The notes below the pieces were generated by a model, which was given only the letters and a program-made list of their open reading frames with translations, was not told the DNA's origin and ran no database searches. Positions 1 through 8,790 of a DNA stretch of 17,179 bases are shown here, piece by piece (position 1 is the first letter of the stretch; every line of letters begins with the position of its first letter). The stretch is from Liolophura sinensis. Taxonomy: Eukaryota > Mollusca > Polyplacophora > Chitonida > Chitonidae. The DNA lies in the NCBI RefSeq assembly GCF_032854445.1, contig NW_027018536.1:1-17179 (forward strand), written 5' to 3'. The translations under genes were made by a program, and so were the position numbers.

Positions 1-23
1 TTGTTAATTGAAACCGGCTACAC

Positions 24-36
24 TGTACTCTGTACA
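24..36. repeat. Short perfect inverted repeat tgtac-tct-gtaca
   Basis: This is a 5-bp stem with a 3-base spacer inside the ggctacactg landmark. It recurs in nearly every unit. In the J units and unit 30 it reads tgtactatgtacc, which breaks the last base pair. It may be a chance feature of the unit sequence. Confidence 0.5.
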
Positions 37-230
37 ATCGCGACTGGTCATTACTATATTCAACTTTTGACAATAAGTTATGTGCCCTTCGGTAGCCCAG
101 AAGACCTGAAATCTTTGGGCCAAGCCCATTTAACTCACCCAGCAATTGTCTTACTTCTAAGTCCAAGACAATCTCAATGTCTTTATCTACGTGTAGAAAA
201 ACCACACCATTTGTACATAAAAAACACAAG

Positions 231-260
231 GTACTTGATACAGTCTGCTGTAAAAAGTAC
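231..260. repeat. Conserved 30-bp two-stem inverted repeat (example from unit 1)
   Basis: The outer arms gtactt and aagtac (6 bp) enclose inner arms tacag and ctgta (5 bp). They are separated by a 2x2 internal mismatch (ga/aa) and closed by the 4-base loop tctg. As DNA it could extrude a small cruciform; as RNA it could fold into a hairpin from either strand. It recurs once per unit (for example 781-810 and 1327-1356) and is intact in most copies. Exceptions include the unit at 3844, where both stems are hit, and scattered one-base insertions. No function is known to me. Confidence 0.7.
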
Positions 261-321
261 AACTAAACACTGACCCACATTTATAAGGTGCCAAAAGATG
301 CGGAATTGGGCCAGGCATCGG

Positions 322-412
322 CAGCTGTTAAAAAATTGCAAATATCCCTGGTTTCCATGGAGTAAGAGCCGTTGCTGGGCACGTGATTATGACATAAATG
401 ATCATTCAATTG
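322..412. other. Palindrome-rich segment of the unit (example from unit 1)
   Basis: Five perfect palindromes lie within about 90 bases: cagctg (322-327), tccatgga (354-361), cacgtg (380-385), aatgatcatt (397-406) and caattg (407-412). The same set recurs in most units. K units lose aatgatcatt, and D-like units lose cacgtg through a C to T change. The segment could hold binding sites for symmetric DNA-binding proteins, but nothing in the sequence proves that. Confidence 0.45.
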
Positions 413-517
413 TCGCTACAGCCAAAAGTATTGGTCGGAGAGCATCGCGGATTGCACCATTCGATTTCTCGTCACAAAATACGTCGGATTAGCCTCTTAC
501 CAGCAGCACTGGAACAG

Positions 518-551
518 TTTTTCCACTTTTGCATTTTTGCCTGGTCTTTTT
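518..551. other. Spaced T-tracts spanning the unit junction (example from units 1/2)
   Basis: Four T runs of 4 to 5 bases sit at 518-522, 527-530, 534-538 and 547-551. Their centres are 7 to 13 bp apart, averaging close to one helical turn. Such spacing is associated with intrinsic DNA curvature, a common property of satellite DNA. The pattern recurs at each unit junction. Confidence 0.45.
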
Positions 552-1096
552 GTTAATTGAAACCGGCTACACTGTACTCTGTACAATCGCGACTGGTCGT
601 TACTATATTCAACTTTTGACTATAAGTTATGTGCCCTTCGGTAGCCCAGAAGACGTCAAATCTTTGGGCTATGCCCATTTAACTCACCCAGCAATTGTCC
701 TTACTTCTAAGTCCAAGACAATCTCAATGTCTTTATCTACGTGTAGAAAAACCAGACCATTTGTACATAAAAAACACAAGGTACTTGATACAGTCTGCTG
801 TAAAAAGTACAACTGAACACTGACCCACTTCAGTAAGGTGGCAAAAGATGCGGAATTGAGCCAGGCATCGGCAGCTGTTGAAAAATTGCAAATTTCCCTG
901 GTTTCCATGGAGTAAGAGCCGTTGCTGGGCACGTGATTATGACATCATGGTCATTCAATTGTCACTACAGCCAAAAGTATTGGTCGGAGAGCAACGCGGT
1001 TTGCACCATTCGATTTCTCGTCATAAAATACGTCGGATTAGCCTCTTACAGCAGCACTGAACAGTTTTTCCACTTTTGCATTTTTACCTGGCCTTT
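550..1096 (+). repeat. Satellite unit 2, type B
   Basis: The unit is 547 bp. Its markers are ggtcgttac, gacgtc, gggctatgccc, the cttcagtaagg cassette with ggtggc, gttgaaaaattgc with tttcc, cgtcataaaat and the ttttacctggcc end. Its nearest relative is the unit at 3295. Confidence 0.95.
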
Positions 1097-1645
1097 TTGT
1101 TAATTGAAATCGGCTACACTGTACTCTGTACAATCGCGACTGATCATTACTATATTCAACTTTTGACTATAAGTTATGTGCCCTTCGGTAGCCCAGAAGA
1201 CGTCAAATCTTTGGGCTATGCCCATTTAACTCACCCAGCAATTGTCTTACTTCTAAGTCCAAGACAATCTCAATGTCTTTATCTACGTGTAGAAAAACCA
1301 GACCATTTGTACATAAAAAACACAAGGTACTTGATACAGTCTGCTGTAAAAAGTACAACTAAACACTGACCCACATGAATAAGGTGCCAAAAGATGCGGA
1401 ATTGGGCCAGACATCGGCAGCTGTTAAAAAATTGCAAATATCCCTGGTTTCCATGGAGTAAGAGCCGTTGCTGGGCACGTGATTATGACATAAATGATCA
1501 TTTAATTGTCACTACAGCCAAAAGTGTTGGTCGGAGAGCAATGCGGTTTGCACCATTCGATTTCTCGTCACAAAATACATCGGATTAGCCTCTTACTAGT
1601 AGCACTGGAACAGTTTTTCCACTTTTGGATTTTTGCCTGGTCATT
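1097..1645 (+). repeat. Satellite unit 3, type C
   Basis: The unit is 549 bp. Its markers are ctgatcatt, ctatgccc, the catgaataagg cassette, ccagacatcgg, gatcatttaattg, aagtgttgg, atacatcgg, ctagtagc and the ggatttttgcctggtcatt end. The 5' part matches the unit at 3844. The 3' part matches the M units at 9890 and 13184. Confidence 0.95.
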
Positions 1646-2195
1646 TTGTTAATTGAAACCGGCTACACTGTACTCTGTACAATCGCGACTGGTCATTACT
1701 ATATTCAACTTTTGACTATAAGTTATGTGCCCTTCGGTAGCCCAGAAGACGTCAAATCTTTGGGCTAAGCCCATTTAACTCAACCAGCAATTGCCTTACT
1801 TCTAAGTCCAAGAAAATCTCAATGTCTTTATCTACGTGTAGAAAAACCAGGACTATTTGTACATAAAAACACAAGGTACTTGATACAGTCTGCTGTAAAA
1901 AGTACAAACTGAAAACTGACCCACTTCAGTAAGGTGCCAAAAGATGCGGAATTGAGCCAGGCATCGGCAGCTGTTGAAAAATTGCAAATTTCCCTGGTTT
2001 CCATGGAGTAAGAGCCGTTGCTGGGCATGTGATTATGGCATAAATGATCATTCAATTGTCACTACAGCCAAAAGTATTGGTCGGAGAGCAACGCGGTTTG
2101 CACCATTCGATTTCTCGTCACAAAATACGTCGGATTAGCCTCTTACCAGCAGCACTGGAACAGTTTTTCCACTTTTGCATTTTTGCCTGGTCTTT
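1646..2195 (+). repeat. Satellite unit 4, type D
   Basis: The unit is 550 bp. Its markers are ctcaaccagc, aagaaaatctc, gactatttgtac, ctgaaaactg with cttcagtaagg, gggcatgtg and gattatggcat. It pairs with the unit at 13732, which shares the unusual aagaaaatctc and actatttg variants. Confidence 0.95.
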
Positions 2196-2745
2196 TTGTT
2201 AATTGAAATCGGCTACACTGTACTCTGTACAATCGCGACTGGTCATTACTATATTCAACTTTTGACTATAAGTTATGTGCCCTTCGGTAGCCCAGAAGAC
2301 CTGAAATCTTTGGGCTAAGCCCATTTAACTCACCCAGCAATTGTCTTACTTCTAAGTCCAAGACAATCTCAATGTCTTTATCTACGTGTAGAAAAACCAG
2401 ACCATTTGTACATAAAAAACACAAGGTACTTTGATACAGTCTGCTGTAAAAAGTACAACTAAACACTGACCCACATTTATAAGGTGCCAAAAGATGCGGA
2501 ATTGGGCCAGGCATCGGCAGCTGTTAAAAAATTGCAAATATCCCTGGTTTCCATGGAGTAAGAGCCGTTGCTGGGCACGTGATTATGACATCAATGATCA
2601 TTAAATTGTCGCCACAGCCAAAAGTATTGGTCGGAGAGCAACGCGGTTTACACCATTCGATTTCTCGTCACAAAATACGTCGGATTAGCCTCTTACTAGT
2701 AGCACTGGAACAGTTTTTCCACTTTTGCATTTTTGCCTGGTCTTT
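2196..2745 (+). repeat. Satellite unit 5, type E
   Basis: The unit is 550 bp. Its markers are gaaatcggc, gactataag, gacctgaaatc, ggctaag, cagacc, the catttataagg cassette, gacatcaatgatcattaaa, gtcgccac, gcggtttac and ctagtagc. Its first half matches the first half of the unit at 14279. Confidence 0.94.
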
Positions 2746-3294
2746 TTGTTAATTGAAACCGGCTACACTGTACTCTGTACAATCGCGACTGGTCATTACT
2801 ATATTCAACTTTTGACAATAAGTTATGTGCCCTTCGGTAGCCCAGAAGACCTGAAATCTTTGGCCAAGCCCATTTAACTCACCCAGCAATTGTCTTACTT
2901 CTAAGTCCAAGACAATCTCAATGTCTTTATCTACGTGTAGAAAAAACCACACCATTTGTACATAAAAAACACAAGGTACTTGATACAGTCCTGCTGTAAA
3001 AAGTACAACTAAACACTGACCCACATTTATAAGGTGCCAAAAGATGCGGAATTGGGCCAGGCATCGGCAGCTGTTAACAAATTGCAAATATCCCTGGTTT
3101 CCATGGAGTAAGAGCCGTTGCTGGGCACGTGATTATGACATAAATGATCATTCAATTGTCGCTACAGCCAAAAGTATTGGTCGGAGAGCATCGCGGATTG
3201 CACCATTCGATTTCTCGTCACAAAATACGTCGGATTAGCCTCTTACCAGCAGCACTGGAACAGTTTTTCACTTTTGCATTTTTGCCTGGTCTTT
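2746..3294 (+). repeat. Satellite unit 6, type A
   Basis: The unit is 549 bp and nearly identical to unit 1 across its length, including gacaataag, ccacacc and gcatcgcggattgc. Small differences include gttaacaaattgc, tttggccaag (one G fewer) and gtcctgctg (one extra C in the hairpin loop). Confidence 0.95.
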
Positions 3295-3843
3295 TTGTTA
3301 ATTGAAACCGGCTACACTGTACTCTGTACAATCGCGACTGGTCGTTACTATATTCAACTTTTGACTATAAGTTATGTGCCCTTCGGTAGCCCAGAAGACG
3401 TCAATCTTTGGGCTATGCCCATTTAACTCACCCAGCAATTGTCTTACTTCTAAGTCCAAGACAATCTCAATGTCCTTTATCTACGTGTAGAAAAACCAGA
3501 CCATTTGTACATAAAAAACACAAGGTACTTGATACAGTCTGCTGTAAAAAGTACAACTGAACACTGACCCACTTCAGTAAGGTGGCAAAAGATGCGGAAT
3601 TGAGCCGGGCATCGGCAGCTGTTGAAAAATTGCAAATTTCCCTGGTTTCCATGGAGTAAGAGCCGTTGCTGGGCACGTGATTATGACATCAATGGTCATT
3701 CAATTGTCACTACAGCCAAAAGTATTGGTCGGAGAGCAACGCGGTTTGCACCATTCGATTTCTCGTCATAAAATACGTCGGATTAGCCTCTTACCAGCAG
3801 CACTGGAACAGTTTTTCCACTTTTGCATTTTTACCTGGCCTTT
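3295..3843 (+). repeat. Satellite unit 7, type B
   Basis: The unit is 549 bp and nearly identical to unit 2 (ggtcgttac, ctatgccc, ggtggc, cgtcataaaat, ttttacctggcc). It differs by single-base changes such as gagccgggc, gtcaatctt and gtcctttatc. Confidence 0.95.
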
Positions 3844-4395
3844 TTGTTAATTGAAATCGGCTACACTGTACTCTGTACAATCGCGACTGATCATTACTAT
3901 ATTCAACTTTTGACTATAAGTTATGTGCCCTTCGGTAGCCCAGAAGACGTCAAATCTTTGGGCTATGCCCATTTAACTCACCCAGCAATTGTCTTACTTC
4001 TAAGTCCAAGACAATCTCAATGTCTTTATCTACATGTAGAAAAACCAGACCATTTGTACATAAAAAACACAAGGAACTTGATACAGTCTGATGTAAAAAG
4101 TACAACTTACCACAGGACCCACATGAATAAGGTGCCAAAAGATGCGGAATTGAGCCAGGTATCGGCAGCTGTTGAAAAATTGCAAATATCCCTGGTTTCC
4201 ATGGAGTAAGAGCCGTTGCTGGGCACGTGATTATGGCATAAATGATCATTCAATTGTCACTACAGCCAAAAGTATTGGTCGGAGAGCAACGCGGATTTGC
4301 ACCATTCGATTTCTCGTCACAAAATACGTCGGACTAGCCTCTTACCAGCAGCACTGGGAGCAGTTTTTCCACTTTTGCATTTTTACCTAGTCTTT
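3844..4395 (+). repeat. Satellite unit 8, mosaic C'
   Basis: The unit is 552 bp. The first ~190 bases match unit 3 (ctgatcatt, ctatgccc). The unit then diverges: ctacatgtag, ggaacttg, ctgatgtaaaaag, acttaccacaggaccc and ggtatcggcag. The last two resemble the unit at 15375. The changes at ggaactt and gatgta break both arms of the conserved hairpin, making this the most damaged copy of that element. The unit ends ttttacctagtc. Confidence 0.93.
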
Positions 4396-4945
4396 TTGTT
4401 AATTGAAATCGGCTACACTGTACTCTGTACAATCGCGACTGGTCATTACTATATTCAACTTTTGACTATAAGTTATGTGCCCTTCGGTAGCCAGAAGACC
4501 TGAAATCTTTGGGCTAAGCCCATTTTAACTCACCCAGCAATTGTCTTACTTCTAAGTCCAAGACAATCTCAATGTTTTTATCTACGTGTAGAAAAAACCA
4601 GACCATTTGTACATAAAAACACAAGGTACTTGATACAGTCTGCTGTAAAAAGTACAACTAAACATTGACCCACATTTATAAGGTGCCAAAAGATGCGGAA
4701 TTGAGCCAGGCATCGGCAGCTGTTAAAAAATTGCAAACATCCCTGGTTTCCATGGAGTAAGAGCCGTTGCTGGGCACGTGATTATGAAATCAATGATCAA
4801 TCAATTGTCGCCACAGTCAAAAGTATTGGTTCGGAGAGCAACGCGGTTTGCACCATTCGATTTCTCGTCACAAAATACGTCGGACTAGCCTCTTACCAGC
4901 AGCACTGGAACAGTTTTTCCACTTTTGCATTTTTGCCTGGTCTTT
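4396..4945 (+). repeat. Satellite unit 9, type F
   Basis: The unit is 550 bp. Its markers are gacctgaaatc, ctaaacattg with catttataagg, gcaaacatcc, gatcaatcaattgtcgcc and cggactagcc. The cggactagcc variant is shared with the preceding unit, suggesting local homogenisation. Its nearest relative is the unit at 6045. Confidence 0.94.
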
Positions 4946-5495
4946 TTGTTAATTGAAATCGGCTACACTGTACTCTGTACAATCGCGACTGGTCATTACT
5001 ATATTCAACTTTTGACTATAAATTATGTGCCCTTCGGTAGCCCAGAAGACCTGAAATCTTTGGGCTAAGCCCATTTAACTCACCCAGCAATTGCCTTACT
5101 TCTAAGTCCAAGACAATCTCAATGTCTTTATCTACGTGTAGAAAAACCAGACCATTTGTACATGAAAAACACAAGGTACTTGATACAGTCTGCTGTAAAA
5201 AGTACAACTGAAAACTGACCCACTTCAGTAAGGTGCCAAAAGATTCGGAATTGAGCCAGGCATCGGCAGCTGTTGACAAATTGCAAATTTCCCTGGTTTC
5301 CATGGAGTAAGAGCCGTTGCTGGGCACGTGATTATGACATAAATGATCATTCAATTGTCACTACAGCCAAAAGTATTGGTCGGAGAGCAACGCGGTTTGC
5401 ACCATTCGATTTCTCGTCACAAAATACGTCGGATAAGCCTCTTACCAGCAGCAACTGGAACAGTTTTTCCACTTTTGCATTTTTACCTTTACTTT
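4946..5495 (+). repeat. Satellite unit 10, type G
   Basis: The unit is 550 bp. Its markers are gacctg, tgcctta, acatgaaaaac, ctgaaaactg, cttcagtaagg, gattcgg and gttgacaaattgc. Private changes are cggataagcc, gcaactgg and ttttaccttta. Its nearest relative is the unit at 6594. Confidence 0.94.
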
Positions 5496-6044
5496 TTGTT
5501 AATTGAAATCGGCTACACTGTACTCTGTACAATCGCGACTGGTCATTACTATATTCAACTTTTGACTATAAGTTATGTGCCCTTCAGTAGCCCAGAAGAC
5601 GTCAAATCTTTGGGCTAAGCCCATTTAACTCACCCAGCAATTGTCTTACTTCTAAGTCCAAGACAATCTCAATGTCTTTATCTACGTGTAGAAAAACCAG
5701 ACCATTTGTACATAAAAAACACAAGTTACTTGATACAGTCTGCTGTAAAAAGTACAACTGAACACTGACCCACTTCAGTAAGGTGGCAAAAGATGCGGAA
5801 TTGAGCCAGGCATCGGCAGCTGTTGAAAAATTGCAAATTTCCCTGGTTTCCATGGAGTAAGAGCCGTTGCTGGGCATGTGATTATGGCATAAATGATCAT
5901 TCAATTGTCACTACAGCCAAAAGTATTGGTCGGAGAGCAACGCGGTTTGCACCATTCGATTTCTCGTCACAAAATACGTCGGATTAGCCTCTTACCAGCA
6001 GCACTGGAACAGTTTTTCCACTTTTGCATTTTTACCTGGTCTTT
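5496..6044 (+). repeat. Satellite unit 11, mosaic B/D
   Basis: The unit is 549 bp. The middle is B-like (cttcagtaagg with ggtggc, gttgaaaaattgc, tttcc). The following part is D-like (gggcatgtg, gattatggcat). Private changes are cttcagtag and aagttactt. The second of these removes the terminal base pair of the hairpin. Confidence 0.93.
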
Positions 6045-6593
6045 TTGTTAATTGAAATCGGCTACACTGTACTCTGTACAATCGCGACTGGTCATTACTA
6101 TATTCAACTTTTGACTATAAGTTATGTGCCCTTCGGTAGCCCAGAAGACCTGAAATCTTTGGGCTAAGCCCATTTAACTCACCCAGCAATTGTCTTACTT
6201 CTAATTCGAAGACAATCTCAATGTCTTTATCTACGTGTAGAAAAACCAGACCATTTGTACATAAAAAACACAAGGTACTTGATACAGTCTGCTGTAAAAA
6301 GTACAACTAAACACTGACCCACATTTATAAGGTGCCAAAAGATGCGGAATTGAGCCAGGCATCGGCAGCTGTTAAAAAATTGCAAACATCCCTGGTTTCC
6401 ATGGAGTAAGAGCCGTTGCTGGGCACGTGATTATGATATCAATGATCAATCAATTGTCGCTACAGCCAAAAGGATTGGTCGGAGAGCAACGCGGTTTGCA
6501 CCATTCGATTTCTCGTCACAAAATACGTCGGATTAGCCTCTTACCAGCAGCACTGGAACAGTTTTTCCACTTTTGCATTTTTGCCTGGTCTTT
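6045..6593 (+). repeat. Satellite unit 12, type F
   Basis: The unit is 549 bp and matches unit 9 through gacctgaaatc, catttataagg, gcaaacatcc and gatcaatcaattgtcg. Private changes are ctaattcgaag, gatatcaatg and aaaggattgg. Confidence 0.94.
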
Positions 6594-7142
6594 TTGTTAA
6601 TTGAAATCGGCTTCACTGTACTCTGTACAATCGCGACTGGTCATTACTATATTCAACTTTTGACTATAAGTTATGTGCCCTTCGGTAGCCCAGAAGACCT
6701 GAAATCTTTGGGCTAAGCCCATTTAACTCACCCAGCAATTGCCTTACTTCTAAGTGCAAGACAATCTCAATGTCTTTATCTACGTGTAGAAAAACCACAC
6801 CATTTGTACATGAAAAACACAAGGTACTTGATACAGTCTGCTGTAAAAAGTACAACTGAAAACTGACCCACTTCAGTAAGGTGCCAAAAGATTCGGAATT
6901 GAGCCAGGCATCGGCAGCTGTTGACAAATTGCAAATTTCCCTGGTTTCCATGGAGTAAGAGCCGTTGCTACGCACGTGATTATGGCATAAATGATCATTC
7001 AATTGTCGCTACAGCCAAAAGTATTGGTCGGAGAGCAACGCGGATTGCACCATTCGATTTCTCGTCACAAAATACGTCGGATTAGCCTCTTACTAGTAGC
7101 ACTGGAACAGTTTTTCCACTTTTGCATTTTTGCCTGGTCTTT
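6594..7142 (+). repeat. Satellite unit 13, type G with altered 3' third
   Basis: The unit is 549 bp. The 5' two-thirds match unit 10 (gacctg, acatgaaaaac, ctgaaaactg, gattcgg, gttgacaaattgc). The last third carries gctacgcacg, ggcataaatg, gtcgctac, gcggattgc and ctagtagc. The gctacgcacg, gtcgctac, gcggattgc and ctagtagc variants return together in the unit at 15926. Confidence 0.93.
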
Positions 7143-7691
7143 TTGTTAATTGAAGCCGGCTACACTGTACTCTGTACAATCGCGACTGGTCATTACTATA
7201 TTCAACTTTTGACTATAAGTTATATGCCCTTCGGTAGCCCAGAAGACGTCAAATCTTTGGGCTAAGCCCATTTAACTCACCCAGCAATTGTCTTTCTTCT
7301 AAGTCCAAGACAATCTCAATGTCTTTATCTACGTGTAGAAAAACCATACCATTTGTACATGAAAAACACAAGGTACTTGATACAGTCTGCTGTAAAAAGT
7401 ACAACTGAACACTGACCCACTTCAGTAAGGTGCCAAAAGATTCGGAATTGAGCCAGGCATCGGCAGCTGTTGACAAATTGCAAATTTCCCTGGTTTTCAT
7501 GGAGTAAGAGCCGTTGCTGGGCACGTGATTATGACATAAATGATCATTCAATTGTCACTGCAGCCAAAAGTATTGGTCGGAGAGCAACGCGGTTTGCACC
7601 ATTCGATTTGTCGTCACAAAATACGTCGGATTAGCCTCTTACCAGCAGCACTGGAACAGTTTTTCCACTTTTGCATTTTTACCTGGTCTTT
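7143..7691 (+). repeat. Satellite unit 14, type H
   Basis: The unit is 549 bp. Its markers are gaagccggc, tatatgccc, gtctttcttc, ccataccatt, acatgaaaaac, gattcgg, gttgacaaattgc, gtcactgcag and gatttgtcgtc. It starts the six-unit block and recurs at 10436. Confidence 0.94.
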
Positions 7692-8241
7692 TTGTTAATT
7701 GAAATCGGCTACACTGTACTCTGTACAATCGCGACTGGTCATTACTATATTCAACTTTGAGACTATAAGTTATGTGCCCTTCGGTAGCCCAGAAGACGTC
7801 AAATCTTTCGGCTAAGCCCATTTAACTCACCCAGCAATTGTCTTACTTCTAAGTCCAAGACAATCTCAATGTCTTTATCTACGTGTAGAAAAACCACACC
7901 ATTTGTACATGAAAAACACAAGGTACTTGATACAGTCTGCTGTAAAAAGTACAACTGAACACTGACCCACTTCAGTAAGGTGCCAAAAGATTCGGAATTG
8001 AGCCAGGCATCGGCAGCTGTTGACAAATTGCAAATTTCCCTGGTTTGCATGGAGTAAGAGCCGTTGCTGGGCACGTGATTATGACATAAATGATCATTCA
8101 ATTGTCACTACAGCCAAAAGTATTGGTCGGAGAGCAACGCGGTTTGCACCATTCGATTTGTCGTCACAAAATACGTCGGATTAGTCTCTTACCAGCAGCA
8201 CTGGAACAATTTGTCCACTTTTGCATTTTTGCCTCGTCTTT
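7692..8241 (+). repeat. Satellite unit 15, type I
   Basis: The unit is 550 bp. Its markers are caactttgagactat, tttcggctaag, ccacacc, gattcgg, gtttgcatgg, gatttgtcgtc, ttagtctctt, gaacaatttgtcc and gcctcgtc. It recurs at 10982. Confidence 0.94.
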
Positions 8242-8790
8242 TTGTTAATTGAAATCGGCTACACTGTACTATGTACCATCGCGACTGGTCATTACTATAT
8301 TCAACTTTTGACTATAAGTTATGTGCCCTTCGGTAGCCCAGAAGACGTCAAATCTTTGGGCCAAGCCCATTTAACTCAACCAGCAATTGCCTTACTTCTA
8401 AGTCCAAGACAATCTCAATGTCTTTATCTACGTGTAGAAAAACCAGACCATTTGTACATGAGAAACACAAGGTACTTGATACAGTCTGCTGTAAAAAGTA
8501 CAACTGAACACTGACCCACTTTAGTAAGGTGGCAAAAGATGCGGAATTGAGCCAGGAATCGGCAGCTGTTAAAAAATTGCAAATATCCCTGGTTTCCATG
8601 GAGTAAGAGCCGTTGCTGGGCACGTATTTATGACATAAATGATCATTCAATTGTCACTACAGCCAAAAGTATTGGTCGGAGAGCATCGCAGATTGCACCA
8701 TTCGATTTCTCGTCACAAAATACGTCGGATTAGCCTCTTACCAGCAGCACTGGAACAGTTTTTCCACTTTTGCATTTTTGCCTGGTCTTT
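8242..8790 (+). repeat. Satellite unit 16, type J
   Basis: The unit is 549 bp. Its markers are actatgtaccatc, gggccaag, ctcaaccagc, acatgagaaac, the ctttagtaagg cassette with ggtggc, ccaggaatcgg, gttaaaaaattgc with atatcc, and gcatcgcagattgc. It recurs at 11539. The actatgtaccatc variant also appears at 15926. Confidence 0.94.

Larger units (their letters stand above)
1..549 (+). repeat. Satellite unit 1, type A
   Basis: This 549-bp unit is my phase reference. Its markers are gaaaccggc, gacaataag, gacctgaaatc, gggccaag, ccacacc, the catttataagg cassette, gttaaaaaattgc with atatcc, gtcgctac and gcatcgcggattgc. Its nearest relative is the unit at 2746. Confidence 0.95.
1..1645 (+). repeat. A-B-C three-unit block, copy 1
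   Basis: Units 1 to 3 carry ordered markers. A has gacaataag, ccacacc and gcatcgcggattgc. B has ggtcgttac, ctatgccc, ggtggc and cgtcataaaat. C has ctgatcatt, ctatgccc and catgaataagg. The same order returns at 2746, an offset of 2745 bp or five units. Confidence 0.85.
2746..4395 (+). repeat. A-B-C' three-unit block, copy 2
   Basis: This is the second copy of the block at 1-1645, offset by five units. Units A and B match closely. The third unit matches C from its start to about 4030-4060, then switches to a different variant (see the unit at 3844), so the duplicated tract ends inside that unit. Confidence 0.82.
4396..5495 (+). repeat. F-G two-unit block, copy 1
   Basis: The F unit is marked by gcaaacatcc and gatcaatcaattgtcg. 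The G unit is marked by acatgaaaaac, ctgaaaactg, gattcgg and gttgacaaattgc. The same pair recurs three units downstream (offset about 1649 bp). Confidence 0.8.
6045..7142 (+). repeat. F-G two-unit block, copy 2
   Basis: This is the second copy of the pair at 4396-5495. The G unit differs from copy 1 in its last third (gctacgcacg, gcggattgc, ctagtagc). The resemblance probably extends upstream: the unit before each pair ends with a ggcataaatg and ttttacct type of tail (3844 and 5496 units), which suggests a three-unit duplication. Confidence 0.75.

Noticed and set aside
1-549. A CENP-B box in the unit.
   Set aside because: I compared candidate TTCG sites (cttcggtagccc, attcgatttctc, gattcggaattg) with the consensus NTTCGNNNNANNCGGGN on the plus strand. 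None keeps the required CGGG part. Not found.
1-549. Shorter internal repeats making the unit a multimer (for example 3 x 183 bp).
   Set aside because: Only short words such as caattgtc and ccaaaag recur within the unit. I see no extended similarity between thirds or halves, so 549 bp is the basic period.
1076-1369. Plus-strand open frame of about 97 codons recurring per unit (also at 529-816, 3823-4209 and 8221-8514), hydrophobic at its N-terminus.
   Set aside because: It spans the arbitrary unit junction, its start sits in the T-rich tract, and its hydrophobicity follows from T-rich codons. Units with small indels break it. I take it as a chance frame in a repeat whose length is a multiple of three.
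3044-3238. Plus-strand 64-codon frame starting at aagatgcgg and ending at cggattag, present in many units.
   Set aside because: It is short, once per unit, overlaps the minus-strand frame, has no recognisable motif, and is lost where gatgcgg becomes gattcgg. It is not supported as a gene.
5016-5354. Minus-strand open frame of 100 to 112 codons recurring in many units (also at 6664-7002, 7249-7551, 7799-8101 and 16030-16332).
   Set aside because: It is the same stretch of the satellite read once per unit. It overlaps plus-strand frames antisense, and single-base indels, start loss or stops truncate it in many units. It shows no recognisable domain and has no promoter or initiation context that I can see. 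Substitution patterns show no obvious third-position bias, although I could not compute this.
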